Shown here: positions 7,121-14,189 of the stretch, one piece after another
How the letters are laid out: the number at the start of each line of letters is the position of its first letter
How positions within the stretch are numbered: the stretch's first letter is position 1
Assembly (NCBI GenBank): GCA_937906635.1
Contig: CALCYP010000057.1
Coordinates: 1-14,611 of the forward strand
Source of the DNA: an uncultured bacterium
GTDB taxonomy: Bacteria; Patescibacteriota; Gracilibacteria; Absconditabacterales; Absconditicoccaceae
Reading direction: 5' to 3'
Length of the DNA stretch: 14,611 bases
The notes under the pieces: model-generated
The model's database searches: none
What the model was told of the DNA's origin: nothing
Seen by the model: only the letters and a program-made list of their open reading frames with translations
Made by a program: the position numbers and the translations under genes

Positions 7121-7468
7121 ATGGTTAGAGTTAGTAATTGATTACAAAGACAAAGAAGTCACAAAAAATATCTTAGCGAAGCAAAATGATTTAGATTGGG
7201 TAGAAGTAAGGTATACAATCAAGCAAAAGATGCTTTGGTAAAACAATGACAACATGCTTATGTTTCAAGGAGATTGAAAAAGAGGGATTTTAGGGCTCTT
7301 TGGACAGAAAGATTGTCGGCGGCTTTGAGGGAAAGATGATCAAAATATAGTACATTTATTGATGCTATGGCAAAAAAAGATATACTTTTAAATAGAAAAG
7401 TATTGTCAAATATTGCAGTAGCATTCCCAGAAGTGTTTGATAAAATTGTAAAAGAAGTTGTAAAATAG
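7121..7468 (+). CDS. rplT: Large-subunit ribosomal protein bL20
   Basis: The protein has 115 residues, the normal L20 length. The N-terminal basic extension (MVRVSNGLQRQRSHKKYL) threads into 23S rRNA. The globular part shows GRSKVYNQAKDALVKQGQHAYVSRRLKKRDFRALW, a close match to the family pattern (YRxRRxxKRxFRxLW), then SRLSA-type helix and KDILLNRKVLSNIAV. Several family glycines are TGA (for example in AKGFR and KQGQ). It is the last gene of the infC group and is followed after 83 nt by tRNA-Leu. L20 is an early assembly protein and, in other bacteria, a feedback repressor of this operon. Confidence 0.96.
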
Positions 7469-7551
7469 ACGAAGTAGATCTTACATACAAAATGGTAAAT
7501 AGTTCTGAGCTAAAATGAGAGAATATCATTCAGAATTGTTTGCCAGCGTTT

Positions 7552-7637
7552 GCCGGGGTGGCGGAATTGGTAGACGCGATGGACTTAAAATCCATTTCCA
7601 CTTATATGGAGTACCGGTTCGATTCCGGTCCTCGGCA
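7552..7637 (+). tRNA. tRNA-Leu(UAA)
   Basis: This is an 86-nt class II tRNA. The acceptor GCCGGGG (7552-7558) pairs with CCTCGGC (7630-7636), with A73. The D-arm has TGGCGGAATTGGTAGACGC, typical of tRNA-Leu. The anticodon stem ATGGA/TCCAT has loop CTTAAAA, anticodon TAA (7586-7588). The long variable arm forms its own stem (TCCA/TGGA). It reads UUA/UUG, the most used Leu codons here. It sits inside the ribosomal-protein cluster. Confidence 0.97.
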
Positions 7638-7667
7638 GTTAAACATTTATTTGTTTATTATAAAATT

Positions 7668-7931
7668 ATGTGATTTGTAGTTCGAAGGACTTGAGATTTA
7701 AACACAAATGAGAGAATGATCTCTTTTTACAAAAAAGAATTGCGATCTTCTCATATTTTGGATAAAGCAAAAAAACAAGAGCACTATGGTACTAAATGGT
7801 ACAGGAAATTTGTATCTTATGATTTCCCTAGTTTTAGGAGATATAATAGGATGAAGGCTGTTGTCTCAAATGCTTATAAGACAAACAAGAAAAAGTACAA
7901 TACTTTGGCACAGTTGTGAAAGATTGCTTAA
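7668..7931 (+). CDS. Small basic protein, probably ribosomal protein bS21-like
   Basis: The protein has 87 residues (TGA=Gly), very basic, with no signal peptide or membrane segment. The N-terminus MGFVVRRTGDLNTNE, then MISFYKKELRSSHILDKAKKQEHYGTK, resembles the bS21 layout (a short strand, then RRFKR..EKAGVLAEVRRREFYEKP), followed by a basic tail with RRYNRMKAVVSNAY in place of the usual arginine-rich helix. bS21 sits on the 30S platform near the anti-Shine-Dalgarno end of 16S rRNA. Position between rplT/tRNA-Leu and rplU supports a ribosomal role. I chose ATG 7668 because it adds the VVRR segment; an ATG at 7716 would remove it. The match is by pattern only; another small ribosome-associated protein is possible. 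Confidence 0.55.
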
Positions 7932-7970
7932 TTGTTTGGTATAAATTCTTTATAAATAATATTTTGTAAA

Positions 7971-8294
7971 ATGTATGCTGTAATAGAATTGAAAGGACAT
8001 CAATATATAGTAAACGAATGAGATACTATAGTGGTTGACAATATGGATATCAAAGAAGGTGAAAAAGTTGAAATATCTGAAGTATTGTCTGTTTTTGATG
8101 AAAAAGCAGAAAAGGTATTGGTTTGAACACCATATGTAAAAGGTGCTAAAGTATCTGCACAAGTAAAAGAAAATAAAAGATGAGAAAAAATAAATGTTTT
8201 GAAATTCAAGAGAAAAGTTAGATACACAAAGAGAATTTGATTTAGACCTTACCAAACTGTTTTAGAAGTTAAAAAAATACAAGTTAATGGTTAA
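7971..8294 (+). CDS. rplU: Large-subunit ribosomal protein bL21
   Basis: The protein has 107 residues, standard for L21. It begins MYAVIELKGHQYIVNEGD (family: MYAVIxxGGKQYxVxxGD) and ends with the rRNA-binding KFKRKVRYTKRIGFRPYQTVLEVKKI (family: KxKxRKxYxRxxGHRQxxTxVxI), split here only by residue changes. Glycines in NEGD, VGTP, KRGEK and RIGFRP are TGA. In most bacteria rplU is followed by rpmA (L27). Here rpmA is absent and infA starts inside the 3' end of rplU, 8 nt before its stop ends. Confidence 0.95.
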
Positions 8295-8547
8295 AGAATG
8301 AACTTTAGAACGAGATTGAGAAGTTTTGGACAAACTTCCTGCATGAATTCTAAAAGTAAGGCTTAAAGATGTAAATGCAGAGATTCGCTGTAAATTATCT
8401 GGAAAAATGAAACAGAAGCATATCTCTGTCATTCCTGGAGATCGGGTAAAGGTTGAAGTGAATCAGTACGATATGACACAAGGTCGTGTCGTTTACAGGT
8501 ATAACAATTATTCTTGACATTCGGATCATACTGAAATATCTGAATAA
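8287..8547 (+). CDS. infA: Translation initiation factor IF-1
   Basis: The protein has 86 residues and is an OB-fold protein that occupies the 30S A site during initiation. MVKEGTLERDGEVLDKLPAGILKVRL and LSGKMKQKHISVIPGDRVKVE..QYDMTQGRVVYR follow the IF1 pattern (ISGKMRxxxIxILPGDxVxVExSPYDLxxGRIxYR). It carries about 15 extra polar residues after YRY compared with the standard 72-residue protein. The ATG at 8287 lies inside rplU (8-nt overlap in another frame), so translation is probably coupled. KEG, DG and AG glycines are TGA. The usual spc-operon neighbours (secY, adk, map) are absent upstream; the usual rpmJ-rpsM-rpsK run follows. Confidence 0.95.
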
Positions 8548-8577
8548 TCTAATATTTAATTAATTATCGTTGTTGAG

Positions 8578-8694
8578 ATGAAAGTAAAGAGTTCAATTAA
8601 AAAAAGATGTATGTTTTGCCAAATAGTAAAGAGAAAAGGTAAACTTTATGTTATTTGCAAGAGAAACCCTAGACACAAAACTAGACAAGGGTAG
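8578..8694 (+). CDS. rpmJ: Large-subunit ribosomal protein bL36
   Basis: The protein has 38 residues. MKVKSSIKKRCMFCQIVKRKGKLYVICKRNPRHKTRQG fits L36 throughout. Cys11, Cys14, Cys27 and His33 are the zinc ligands of the zinc-binding (C+) form. It contains no TGA codon; both glycines use GGN, so it would read the same under the standard code. It lies between infA (30 nt upstream) and rpsM (38 nt downstream), the classical order. Confidence 0.95.
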   Translation: MKVKSSIKKRCMFCQIVKRKGKLYVICKRNPRHKTRQG

Positions 8695-8732
8695 TTTTTG
8701 TAAATTTATTTATTAATTAACACTTGATTGAA

Positions 8733-9107
8733 ATGTTTAGATTGATGTGACATGTTTTGCCAGAGGATAAGTCAATTTGGATTGCACTTACAAATATCTA
8801 TGGAATAGGTAGGAGTAGATCTAAAAAAATATTAGATGCTTTAAATATTCCTTTTATGAAAAAAGTAAAAGATATTTCTGAAGATGAGCAAAAGAAAATA
8901 AGTGATGAATTACAAAAATATGTTTTGGAAAATGATTTGAAAAGGGAGGTGGCATCTGCAATCAAAAGATTGAAAGAAATTAAATGTTATAGATGAATCA
9001 GACACAATATGTGATTGCCTGTCAGATGACAATGTACTAGAAAAAATGCAAGAACTGCTAAGAAACTTTTGGGTAGATCAAAAGTTAGACCAGTTTTGAA
9101 AAAATAA
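8733..9107 (+). CDS. rpsM: Small-subunit ribosomal protein uS13
   Basis: The protein has 124 residues, standard for S13, which sits in the 30S head and contacts the P-site tRNA and the 50S bridge. I chose ATG 8733: MFRLMGHVLPEDKSIWIALTNIYGIGRSRSKKIL aligns with the family start (MARIxGVDIPxxKRVxxALTYIYGIGxxxA), whereas the TTG further down would lose the first strand. The C-terminal half CYRGIRHNMGLPVRGQCTRKNARTAK is the S13 hallmark (RxxRHxxGLPVRGQRTxTNARTxK). Its first glycine (in RGIRH) and two others are TGA. rpsK follows after 25 nt. Confidence 0.97.
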
Positions 9108-9132
9108 CTTTATTTAGATAATTTTATAAATT

Positions 9133-9522
9133 ATGGCTGCTGTAAAAAAAGCAAGTAAGAAGAAAGATGTCAAAATCATAAGTGGAATATTGTCTGTAAA
9201 AACTACTGATAATAATACTATGATAGTATTGACTGATAAAGAATGAAATAAAGTTCTTTGATGAGGAACATGACTTTTGTGATACAAATGAGCAAAGAAA
9301 AATACTCCATACGCTGCAGAAATGCTTACAAAAAGTATATTAAAAGATGCTCAAGGTTTGTGATTGAAAGATATTTGAATTGTGTTTAGATGAGCAGGTA
9401 TGGCGAGAGATGGTGTTTTCAAAGCGATAAACGAAATATGAATGATAGATATCATGTACATAAAAGAAGAGACACCAATCCAATTTGGTTGATGTAAATG
9501 AAAGAGACCAAAGAGAAATTAA
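9133..9522 (+). CDS. rpsK: Small-subunit ribosomal protein uS11
   Basis: The protein has 129 residues, standard for S11 on the 30S platform. SGILSVKTTDNNTMIVLTDKEGN matches the family (GxxxIxxTxNNTxVTxTDxxGN). Next come GTGLLGYKGAKKNTPYAAEM and VFRGAGMARDGVFKAINE (family KGPGxGRExAIRAL). It ends ETPIQFGGCKGKRPKRN, close to TPIPHNGCRPPKRRRV. It is exceptionally rich in TGA glycines, including adjacent ones (KVLGGGTG). The pair TAATAA ends it, and an 85-nt gap with the AGCTAATAGC repeat separates it from rpsD. Confidence 0.96.
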
Positions 9523-9524
9523 TA

Positions 9525-9578
9525 ATAGCCGATAGCTAATGGCTAATAGCTAATAGCTATGAGCTGTCGCATAGCGAC
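9525..9578. repeat. AGCTAATAGC repeat unit with GTCGC hairpin, copy 1
   Basis: Tandem-like short units (TAGCCGATAGCTAATGGCTAA, TAGCTAATAGCT) end in the hairpin GTCGC/GCGAC (9566-9578). The reverse complement has the same plan (GTCGC..GCGAC then AGCT-ATAGC..) as 12584-12628. The two copies are therefore inverted and enclose rpsD-rpoA-rplQ-rplM-rpsI. It is non-coding; the only other thing in 9523-9607 is a TATAAT at 9589-9594. Confidence 0.6.
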
Positions 9579-9607
9579 TTTGACTTTATATAATATTAGT
9601 TTAATCA

Positions 9608-10228
9608 ATGAGGTACACAGGACCAAAATTTAAATTATGTAGGAGAGAACAAGTAAATCTATTTTGAACAGACAAATATGATGTAAAAAATAGGAGATCT
9701 TTGCCAGGACAACATGGTTCTTCTATGAAGAGAAATTCTGAATATGGAAAATTATTGAGAAATAAACAAGTTTTGAAGAGATCTTACATGTTATCTGAAA
9801 AACAATTTGTAAAACTTGTTCACGAGACATCTGCAAGATATTCAAAAAATCACAATATAAGTCACGATGAAGCTTTGTATATGTTTTTGGAAGCTAGAAT
9901 GGATTCTATATTGTATAGATCAGGAATAGCAAAAACTATGATGCAAGCAAGACAAATGGTGAATCATGGAAACTTCTTGTTGAATGGAAAGAAACACAAT
10001 ATCCCATCAACATTCCTAAAACCAGGAGACAAAATAACATTGAAAGAAAAGTTAAAGGCATCTCCATTGTTTGCAGGAGCTACTGTAAGTAAAACATTGA
10101 AAATTCCTTCTCGAATAAAAGTCGATAGGAATAAATATGAGGTAGAAGTATTGGCTTTGCCAAAATTGTGAGAATTGTGAACAAATGCTGATATTTTGAA
10201 AGTTATCGAATTCTATGCTAGAGCATAG
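9608..10228 (+). CDS. rpsD: Small-subunit ribosomal protein uS4
   Basis: The protein has 206 residues, the normal S4 length. S4 is a primary 16S rRNA binder and is important for accuracy. MRYTGPKFKLCRREQVNLFG is the family start (MARYxGPxxKLxRREGxxL), followed by LPGQHGSSMKRNSEYGKLLRNKQVLKRSY (family PGQHGxxRxKxSxYGxQLxEKQKxRxxYG). The S4 RNA-binding domain occupies about 93-150 (MFLEARMDSILYRSGIAKTMMQARQMVNHGNFLLNGKK). The C-terminus VIEFYARA matches the IVEFYSR ending. The start ATG 9608 puts the conserved RYTGP at position 2. Only one Cys is present, so the zinc-finger variant is excluded. rpoA follows after 41 nt, the alpha-operon order. Confidence 0.97.
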
Positions 10229-10269
10229 TGTCAAATAAAATTAAAAATTTATATCTTTTTTATACGCCT

Positions 10270-11262
10270 ATGTTAGATATTCAAAAGCTTATAGGTACAC
10301 CAAGGATTGTAGTATCCGAAGAAGGTAAAGTAACAAAATTTGAATTGAATTATTTGCCAAGATGATTTGGACACACATTATGAAACGCATTGAGGAGAAT
10401 AATATTGTCTTATAATGTTTGATGAGCAATAACTTGATTGAAAATAAAGTGAGTGCCACATGAATACAGTGTGATTGATTGAGTGAAAGAGGATGTGATA
10501 TCTATGATGTTGAACTTCAAAAAATTGAAATTTAAATTTGATCCTAGTGTAGAAAGTATTCAATGGATTCCACAAAGATTTAAATGAATATGACAATACA
10601 CATCTGATGCTTTGAAATTGCCATCAGGAGTAGAATTATTAAACAAAGATGTATATTTGTTCGAGATTACAGATCCATCTTTGGAGATAAACATGGATGT
10701 AAGAGTAGAAAAATGATACAAATATTATAGTGTAGAATATTTGAGAAATCGTGATACAGAAGAAGAAAATAGCGATGTAAATACATTGGTAATCGACAAT
10801 GAATTCAAGTTGGTTGATTATATAAAATACGATGTAGATGAAGTTATTGATGACTTCACAGGATGAACGAAAGATAGTTTGAAGATAGAAGTTTGATCAT
10901 TATATGATTGAGTCTCTGCAAAAGAAATGGTTATGTTTGCTGGAGAAGTTTTGGCTTCTTATGCAAAATTATTCATTTTTGATGATGTATATATTGATAG
11001 ATCAGTATTACTTGAATATGATGACTTGAACTTTGAAAAGGATAAATTGCCAGAAGAAACTAATATCAAGACAATGCCTATTGATGCTTTGCCATTGAGT
11101 GAGAGAACAAGAAATGCATTAATTAAAAATAATATATTGTATGTAGAAGATTTGGAGAAGAAGAAAAAATGAGAATTGTTATTGATGAAATGAGTATGAA
11201 GAAAGGCTATAGATGAGATAAATCAATCTCTATGAAATATAGGAAAAGCTTTGATTGGTTAG
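10270..11262 (+). CDS. rpoA: DNA-directed RNA polymerase subunit alpha
   Basis: The protein has 330 residues, full length. The N-terminal dimerisation domain (about 1-235) has LPRGFGHTLGNALRRIILS (family PLERGFGxTLGNALRRxLLSS) and GVPHEYSVIDGVKEDVISMMLN. The C-terminal domain (about 269-330) has the helix-hairpin-helix PLSERTRNALIKNNILYVEDL and LLLMKGVGRKAIDEI. By alignment with E. coli alpha, the UP-element DNA contacts R265, N268, G296 and K298 are kept, while S299 is Ala. UP-element recognition is therefore plausible. A large share of its glycines are TGA. It is followed by rplQ after 24 nt. Confidence 0.97.
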
Positions 11263-11286
11263 ATTTAGATTATTTGTTTATTTAAA

Positions 11287-11673
11287 ATGAGACATAGAAT
11301 TAATAAGTTAACACAACTTAATACATGAGCAAAAAAGAAAGAAGTTTTTGTAAAGATTTTGCTTTCAAATTTGGTTAAAAATGGAAAAATCACAACAACT
11401 CCAAAAAGAGCAAAAGTATTGAAAGCAGAAGCCGATGCTTTTTTCTCAAAATTAGTTAAGACTTATACTAGATACTCTGATGAAAATGATGCAAAGAGAG
11501 AGTGTATAAATATAGTAAAAGCTGAAATTTTTGGTGAAGAAGAAGGTAAAAAAGTGATAAATACACTATTGCCCAAATACCTCCAAGATAAACCAAAATC
11601 TTATGTAGCGTCTTACAAAATGTGATTTAGGAAATGAGATGCTGCAGAGCAAATTATGTTGAAGTTGTTATAG
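11287..11673 (+). CDS. rplQ: Large-subunit ribosomal protein bL17
   Basis: The protein has 128 residues, within the L17 range. MRHRINKLTQLNTGAKKKEVFVKILLSNLVKNGKITTTPKRAKVLKAEADAFF follows the family pattern (MRHRxxxxKLxRxxxHRxALxRNLxxxLixxgrIxTTxaKAKxlrxxaEkLI), here broken into recognisable blocks. The C-terminus VASYKMGFRKGDAAEQIMLKLL matches the YtRilKxgxRxGDaAxMaxIEL ending. L17 sits by the 50S exit tunnel. It follows rpoA as in the classical alpha operon; rplM comes 26 nt later. Confidence 0.94.
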
Positions 11674-11699
11674 TTTTTATATAAAGAATCTTAGTTAAG

Positions 11700-12161
11700 A
11701 TGGAATTTACAAAAAAAGATTTGAACAAGACTCTTTGGGTAAAGAGAGTTGATCAGGAAAAAAGCAGGAAACGATACAGAGTTGATGCTACAGGAAAGAC
11801 ATTAGGTAGATTAGCAGTAGATATTGCAAATAAACTTGCATGAAAAGATAGTGCTTATTTATCTGATTTTTGGGATGCTTGAGCATATGTTTTAGTAGAA
11901 AATGCTGGAAAATTCATCGTAAAATGAAATAATAAATTAAAGCAAAAGATTTACTATTCTTACAGTGGATATAAATGAAATTTAAAGAGTATCACATTGG
12001 GAGAATTGATTCAAAAAGATCCTACAAAAGCTCTTTGGTTTGCTGTCAGATGAATGCTTCCAAAAAATAAGTTGAGAGACTCTAGGATGAAGAGATTAAA
12101 ATTAGAAGTTGAGACAACAACTAAATATGACAATTTTAAACCTGTAAACTTATATAAATAA
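11700..12161 (+). CDS. rplM: Large-subunit ribosomal protein uL13
   Basis: The protein has 153 residues, with about 10 extra N-terminal residues relative to E. coli (142). L13 is an early 50S assembly protein. RVDATGKTLGRLAVDIANKLAGKDSAYLSDFWDAGAYVLVENAGKFIVKGNN aligns with the family core (VDAxgxxLGRLAsxvAxxLrGKxKxxytPxxdxGDxVvViNaxkixxTGxK). RGMLPKNKLRDSRMKRLKLEV matches the GMLPkxxLGRxxxxkLkvy signature. The normally invariant HTGYPGG-type loop is YSGYKGN. The stop TAA (12159-12161) shares its last A with the ATG of rpsI, so the pair is translationally coupled. Confidence 0.95.
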
Positions 12162-12583
12162 TGGCTACAAAAGAATATAATCACGCAGTTGGTAGAAGAA
12201 AAGAGACTTCTGCAGTAGTAAAATTGTTTCCAAAAGGAAAAGGAAATTTCACAGTAAAGACATCTAGTGGAAAAGAGATTTCATTAAAAGAATATTTTTG
12301 AGGAAATACTTATTTGTATGAAAATGCTATAGCTCCACTTGTTACACTTTGAAAAGATTATCTAAAAGAATTCGATGCTGAAATAACTATCAGATGAGGA
12401 TGAATCTCTGGACAATCTGATGCTATCAAATTGGGATTTGCCAGAGCGTTGATAGATTGGAATACGGACTTTAGAACCACTTTGAAACCTTATGGATTTT
12501 TAAAAAGAGATCCAAGGATCAAAGAAAGGAAAAAACCAGGTTTGAAGAAAGCTAGGAAGGCTCCTACATGGTCAAAGAGATAA
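12161..12583 (+). CDS. rpsI: Small-subunit ribosomal protein uS9
   Basis: The protein has 140 residues. S9 lies in the 30S head, with its C-terminal tail reaching the P-site tRNA anticodon arm. HAVGRRKETSAVVKLFPKGKGNFTV (family GTGRRKxAvArVxLxpGxGxixvN), then RGGGISGQSDAIKLGFARALI (family GGGxsGQaGAIRhGIARAL). The C-terminus DPRIKERKKPGLKKARKAPTWSKR is the canonical tail (D.R..ERKK.G.KKARK.PQFSKR) ending in SKR. The start overlaps the rplM stop by one base (TAATG). It is the last gene of the cluster and is followed directly by the inverted repeat and a terminator. Confidence 0.97.
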
Positions 12584-12628
12584 GTCGCCGGAGGCGACAG
12601 CTAATAGCCATGGCTACTGGCTAATAGC
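12584..12628. repeat. AGCTAATAGC repeat unit with GTCGC hairpin, copy 2 (inverted)
   Basis: The hairpin GTCGCC/GGCGAC (12584-12598) begins at the base after the rpsI stop, followed by AGCTAATAGCC and GGCTAATAGC. It has the same parts as 9525-9578 but in reverse orientation. The hairpin has no T-run of its own. Confidence 0.6.
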
Positions 12629-12657
12629 GATGAAAATTTATGTCTTAAATATAAAGG

Positions 12658-12685
12658 GCAGTGCACAAAATGTGTGCTGTTTTTT
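12658..12685 (+). terminator. Intrinsic terminator of the ribosomal-protein cluster
   Basis: A 10-bp stem GCAGTGCACA/TGTGTGCTGT (12658-12667 with 12671-12680, including G:U pairs) with an AAA loop runs into TTTTT. It lies 75 nt after the rpsI stop and is the only convincing terminator after the cluster. Confidence 0.7.
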
Positions 12686-12739
12686 CGATATCCTGAAATT
12701 TTTTATTGCATTTTTCTATAAAATTGGTATTTTAAATTT

Positions 12740-12896
12740 GCGTATAATAAAGTCATACAGAATTACAAAAGTCGTGTACATTGTTTTTTGCTAACAGAAA
12801 ATTTTAGCATTCTAGTTGCTGGGAATATCTTCTGTTGGCTTGTAAACAAAGTACGACAAAATTTATTATACGCACCAACAATTAGGGTGCTTTTTT
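12740..12896 (+). ncRNA. Candidate rod-shaped structured RNA (6S-like shape, family unassigned)
   Basis: Nested inverted repeats fold this intergenic stretch into one long rod. The closing stem is a perfect 12 bp (12740-12751 with 12862-12873). It is followed by a lopsided internal loop (19 nt on the 5' side, 4 on the 3' side), then GTCGT/ACGAC (12771-12775 with 12853-12857), TTGTTT/AAACAA (12781-12786 with 12844-12849), a 10-bp stem with one G:U (12790-12799 with 12830-12839), and a small AGCA/TGCT tip (12806-12820). A terminator follows directly. A weak promoter (CTGAAA 12693-12698, TATAAA 12717-12722) precedes it. The shape recalls 6S RNA, which binds RNA polymerase, but it is short for 6S and no sequence signature was recognised. 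It could instead be a leader of the next gene. Confidence 0.5.
12872..12896 (+). terminator. Intrinsic terminator after the rod RNA
   Basis: GCACC (12872-12876) pairs with GGTGC (12886-12890), followed by six T (12891-12896). The 5' arm overlaps the last two bases of the rod's closing stem, so the two structures compete slightly, as in many small RNAs ending at intrinsic terminators. Confidence 0.65.
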
Positions 12897-12911
12897 AGTT
12901 TTTTAAAAAAT

Positions 12912-14189
12912 ATGATGAAAAAATGAAAATTGTTTTTTTCCCAGTTGATTATGGCAACAATGTTATGCAGCATAAATTATGCTAATACAAATTGTTGGGA
13001 GCTTTATTGAGACATCCCTGATAGTATATATACAGACAATGTAATCTATTGATGTGATGGAAATATTCCAGTAATTTCGATTTATTCGTGAGATAAATGA
13101 ATTACAATGAGGGCTATGAATGAATGAGCTACGACAATTAATATTAATAGTACTTGATCATATGGATACTATTATCAGCGGGGTAATAATTATTGATTTG
13201 AATCATGCTATCAAAATGGATGTAATACTTTTTCATCATGATCATATTCAGTAGCAATTATAAGGACAAATTGTCTTGAATATGGTCCAGAAAATCCATT
13301 TTTTAGTAATGAATTTAGTTATTACTATCCTGGTTATGGTGTATTTAATGATTATTGCTCACCTAGAAATGATAATCTTCGAGGGTGAAGTTGAGATAAC
13401 CAAACAAATAATTGGTGATTTGATACATGAGTATTTCAAGTAATAAATCCAATAAATAGAAGATGAATGTGTGATACATGATACCATATCCCAAGTGCAT
13501 GAGAATTAGATGCGTTAATAAACTTATATACATCAAAATATTGAAATTTAAATAATTTTTATGAAAATTTTTATTTGCCAATTGCTTGAAATTGGGATAA
13601 TCAATGGAATTATGCTCTCCCAAAAGTTAACAATATTTGATCGATGTGAAATATTTGGTCATCTTCTCCTAAATCTGATGGAGGGGCTAAATATATCTTC
13701 TTTTCAAATAATAATAGTACAATATGAACTGAGACAATATATGATTATCGTAATTTTGGTTTTTCTGTTCGTTGTTTTAAGGATATATATATGCCAAGAA
13801 GTATAGATATTTATTTTATGTCAGGTGATGTATTTTTGTGAAGTTGAGAGTGTTTTGAAAATTTAATATGTTCAGTACCAAATGAGATAATAGCAAGTGT
13901 ATCGAAAATTTGATACGTAATTGGCTGGATTCGTTCTGGTACAGAGTCGATTTTTGATTTTGAAAACACTTTGATTTCATGAGATTTGATAGACGATAGA
14001 TGAAATATGTATTTTATGGTTAGGTGGATGCCTATAGAATATACAATCAAATATGAACTTAATGGATGAGTAAATAATGAAAATTTCTACAACAATCAAA
14101 TTAAAGCCAGATTTTGGTGGAATGTCAAAAAAAATAAAGGATCCAGAAAATTTCGAATCATTAATGACTTTAATTGAGGAGAACTATAA
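12912..14189 (+). CDS. Secreted FISUMP-domain protein with Listeria-Bacteroides-type repeat; 3' end anomalous
   Basis: The protein has 425 residues with about 30 TGA glycines. The signal peptide is MMKKGKLFFSQLIMATMLCSINYA (basic n-region, hydrophobic core). Next comes an aromatic, Asn/Gly/Ser-rich region with SGDKGITMRAMNEGAT and SYGYYYQRGNNYGF. A FISUMP domain follows (Fibrobacter succinogenes major paralogous, about 187-290): MCDTGYHIPSAGELDALINLY, LPIAGNWD, GNIWSSSP, and the closing YRNFGFSVRCFKD. Then one repeat like the Listeria-Bacteroides (Flg_new) type: GYVIGWIRSG..FDFENTLISGDL..MYFMVRW, followed by the start of a second, YTIKYELNGGVNN, after which the similarity stops. These domains occur in extracellular proteins, often adhesins; substrate unknown. 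The last 113 nt overlap another gene, so the original C-terminus may be lost. Several Cys suggest disulfides. Confidence 0.82.

Noticed and set aside
7488..7600. Short open frame from ATG near 7494 running into tRNA-Leu
   Set aside because: It depends on reading through the tRNA gene and has no protein-like pattern.
12740..12896. SRP RNA, tmRNA or RNase P RNA
   Set aside because: No SRP GGAA-tetraloop/asymmetric-loop signature, no tRNA-like ends of tmRNA, and too short for RNase P RNA.
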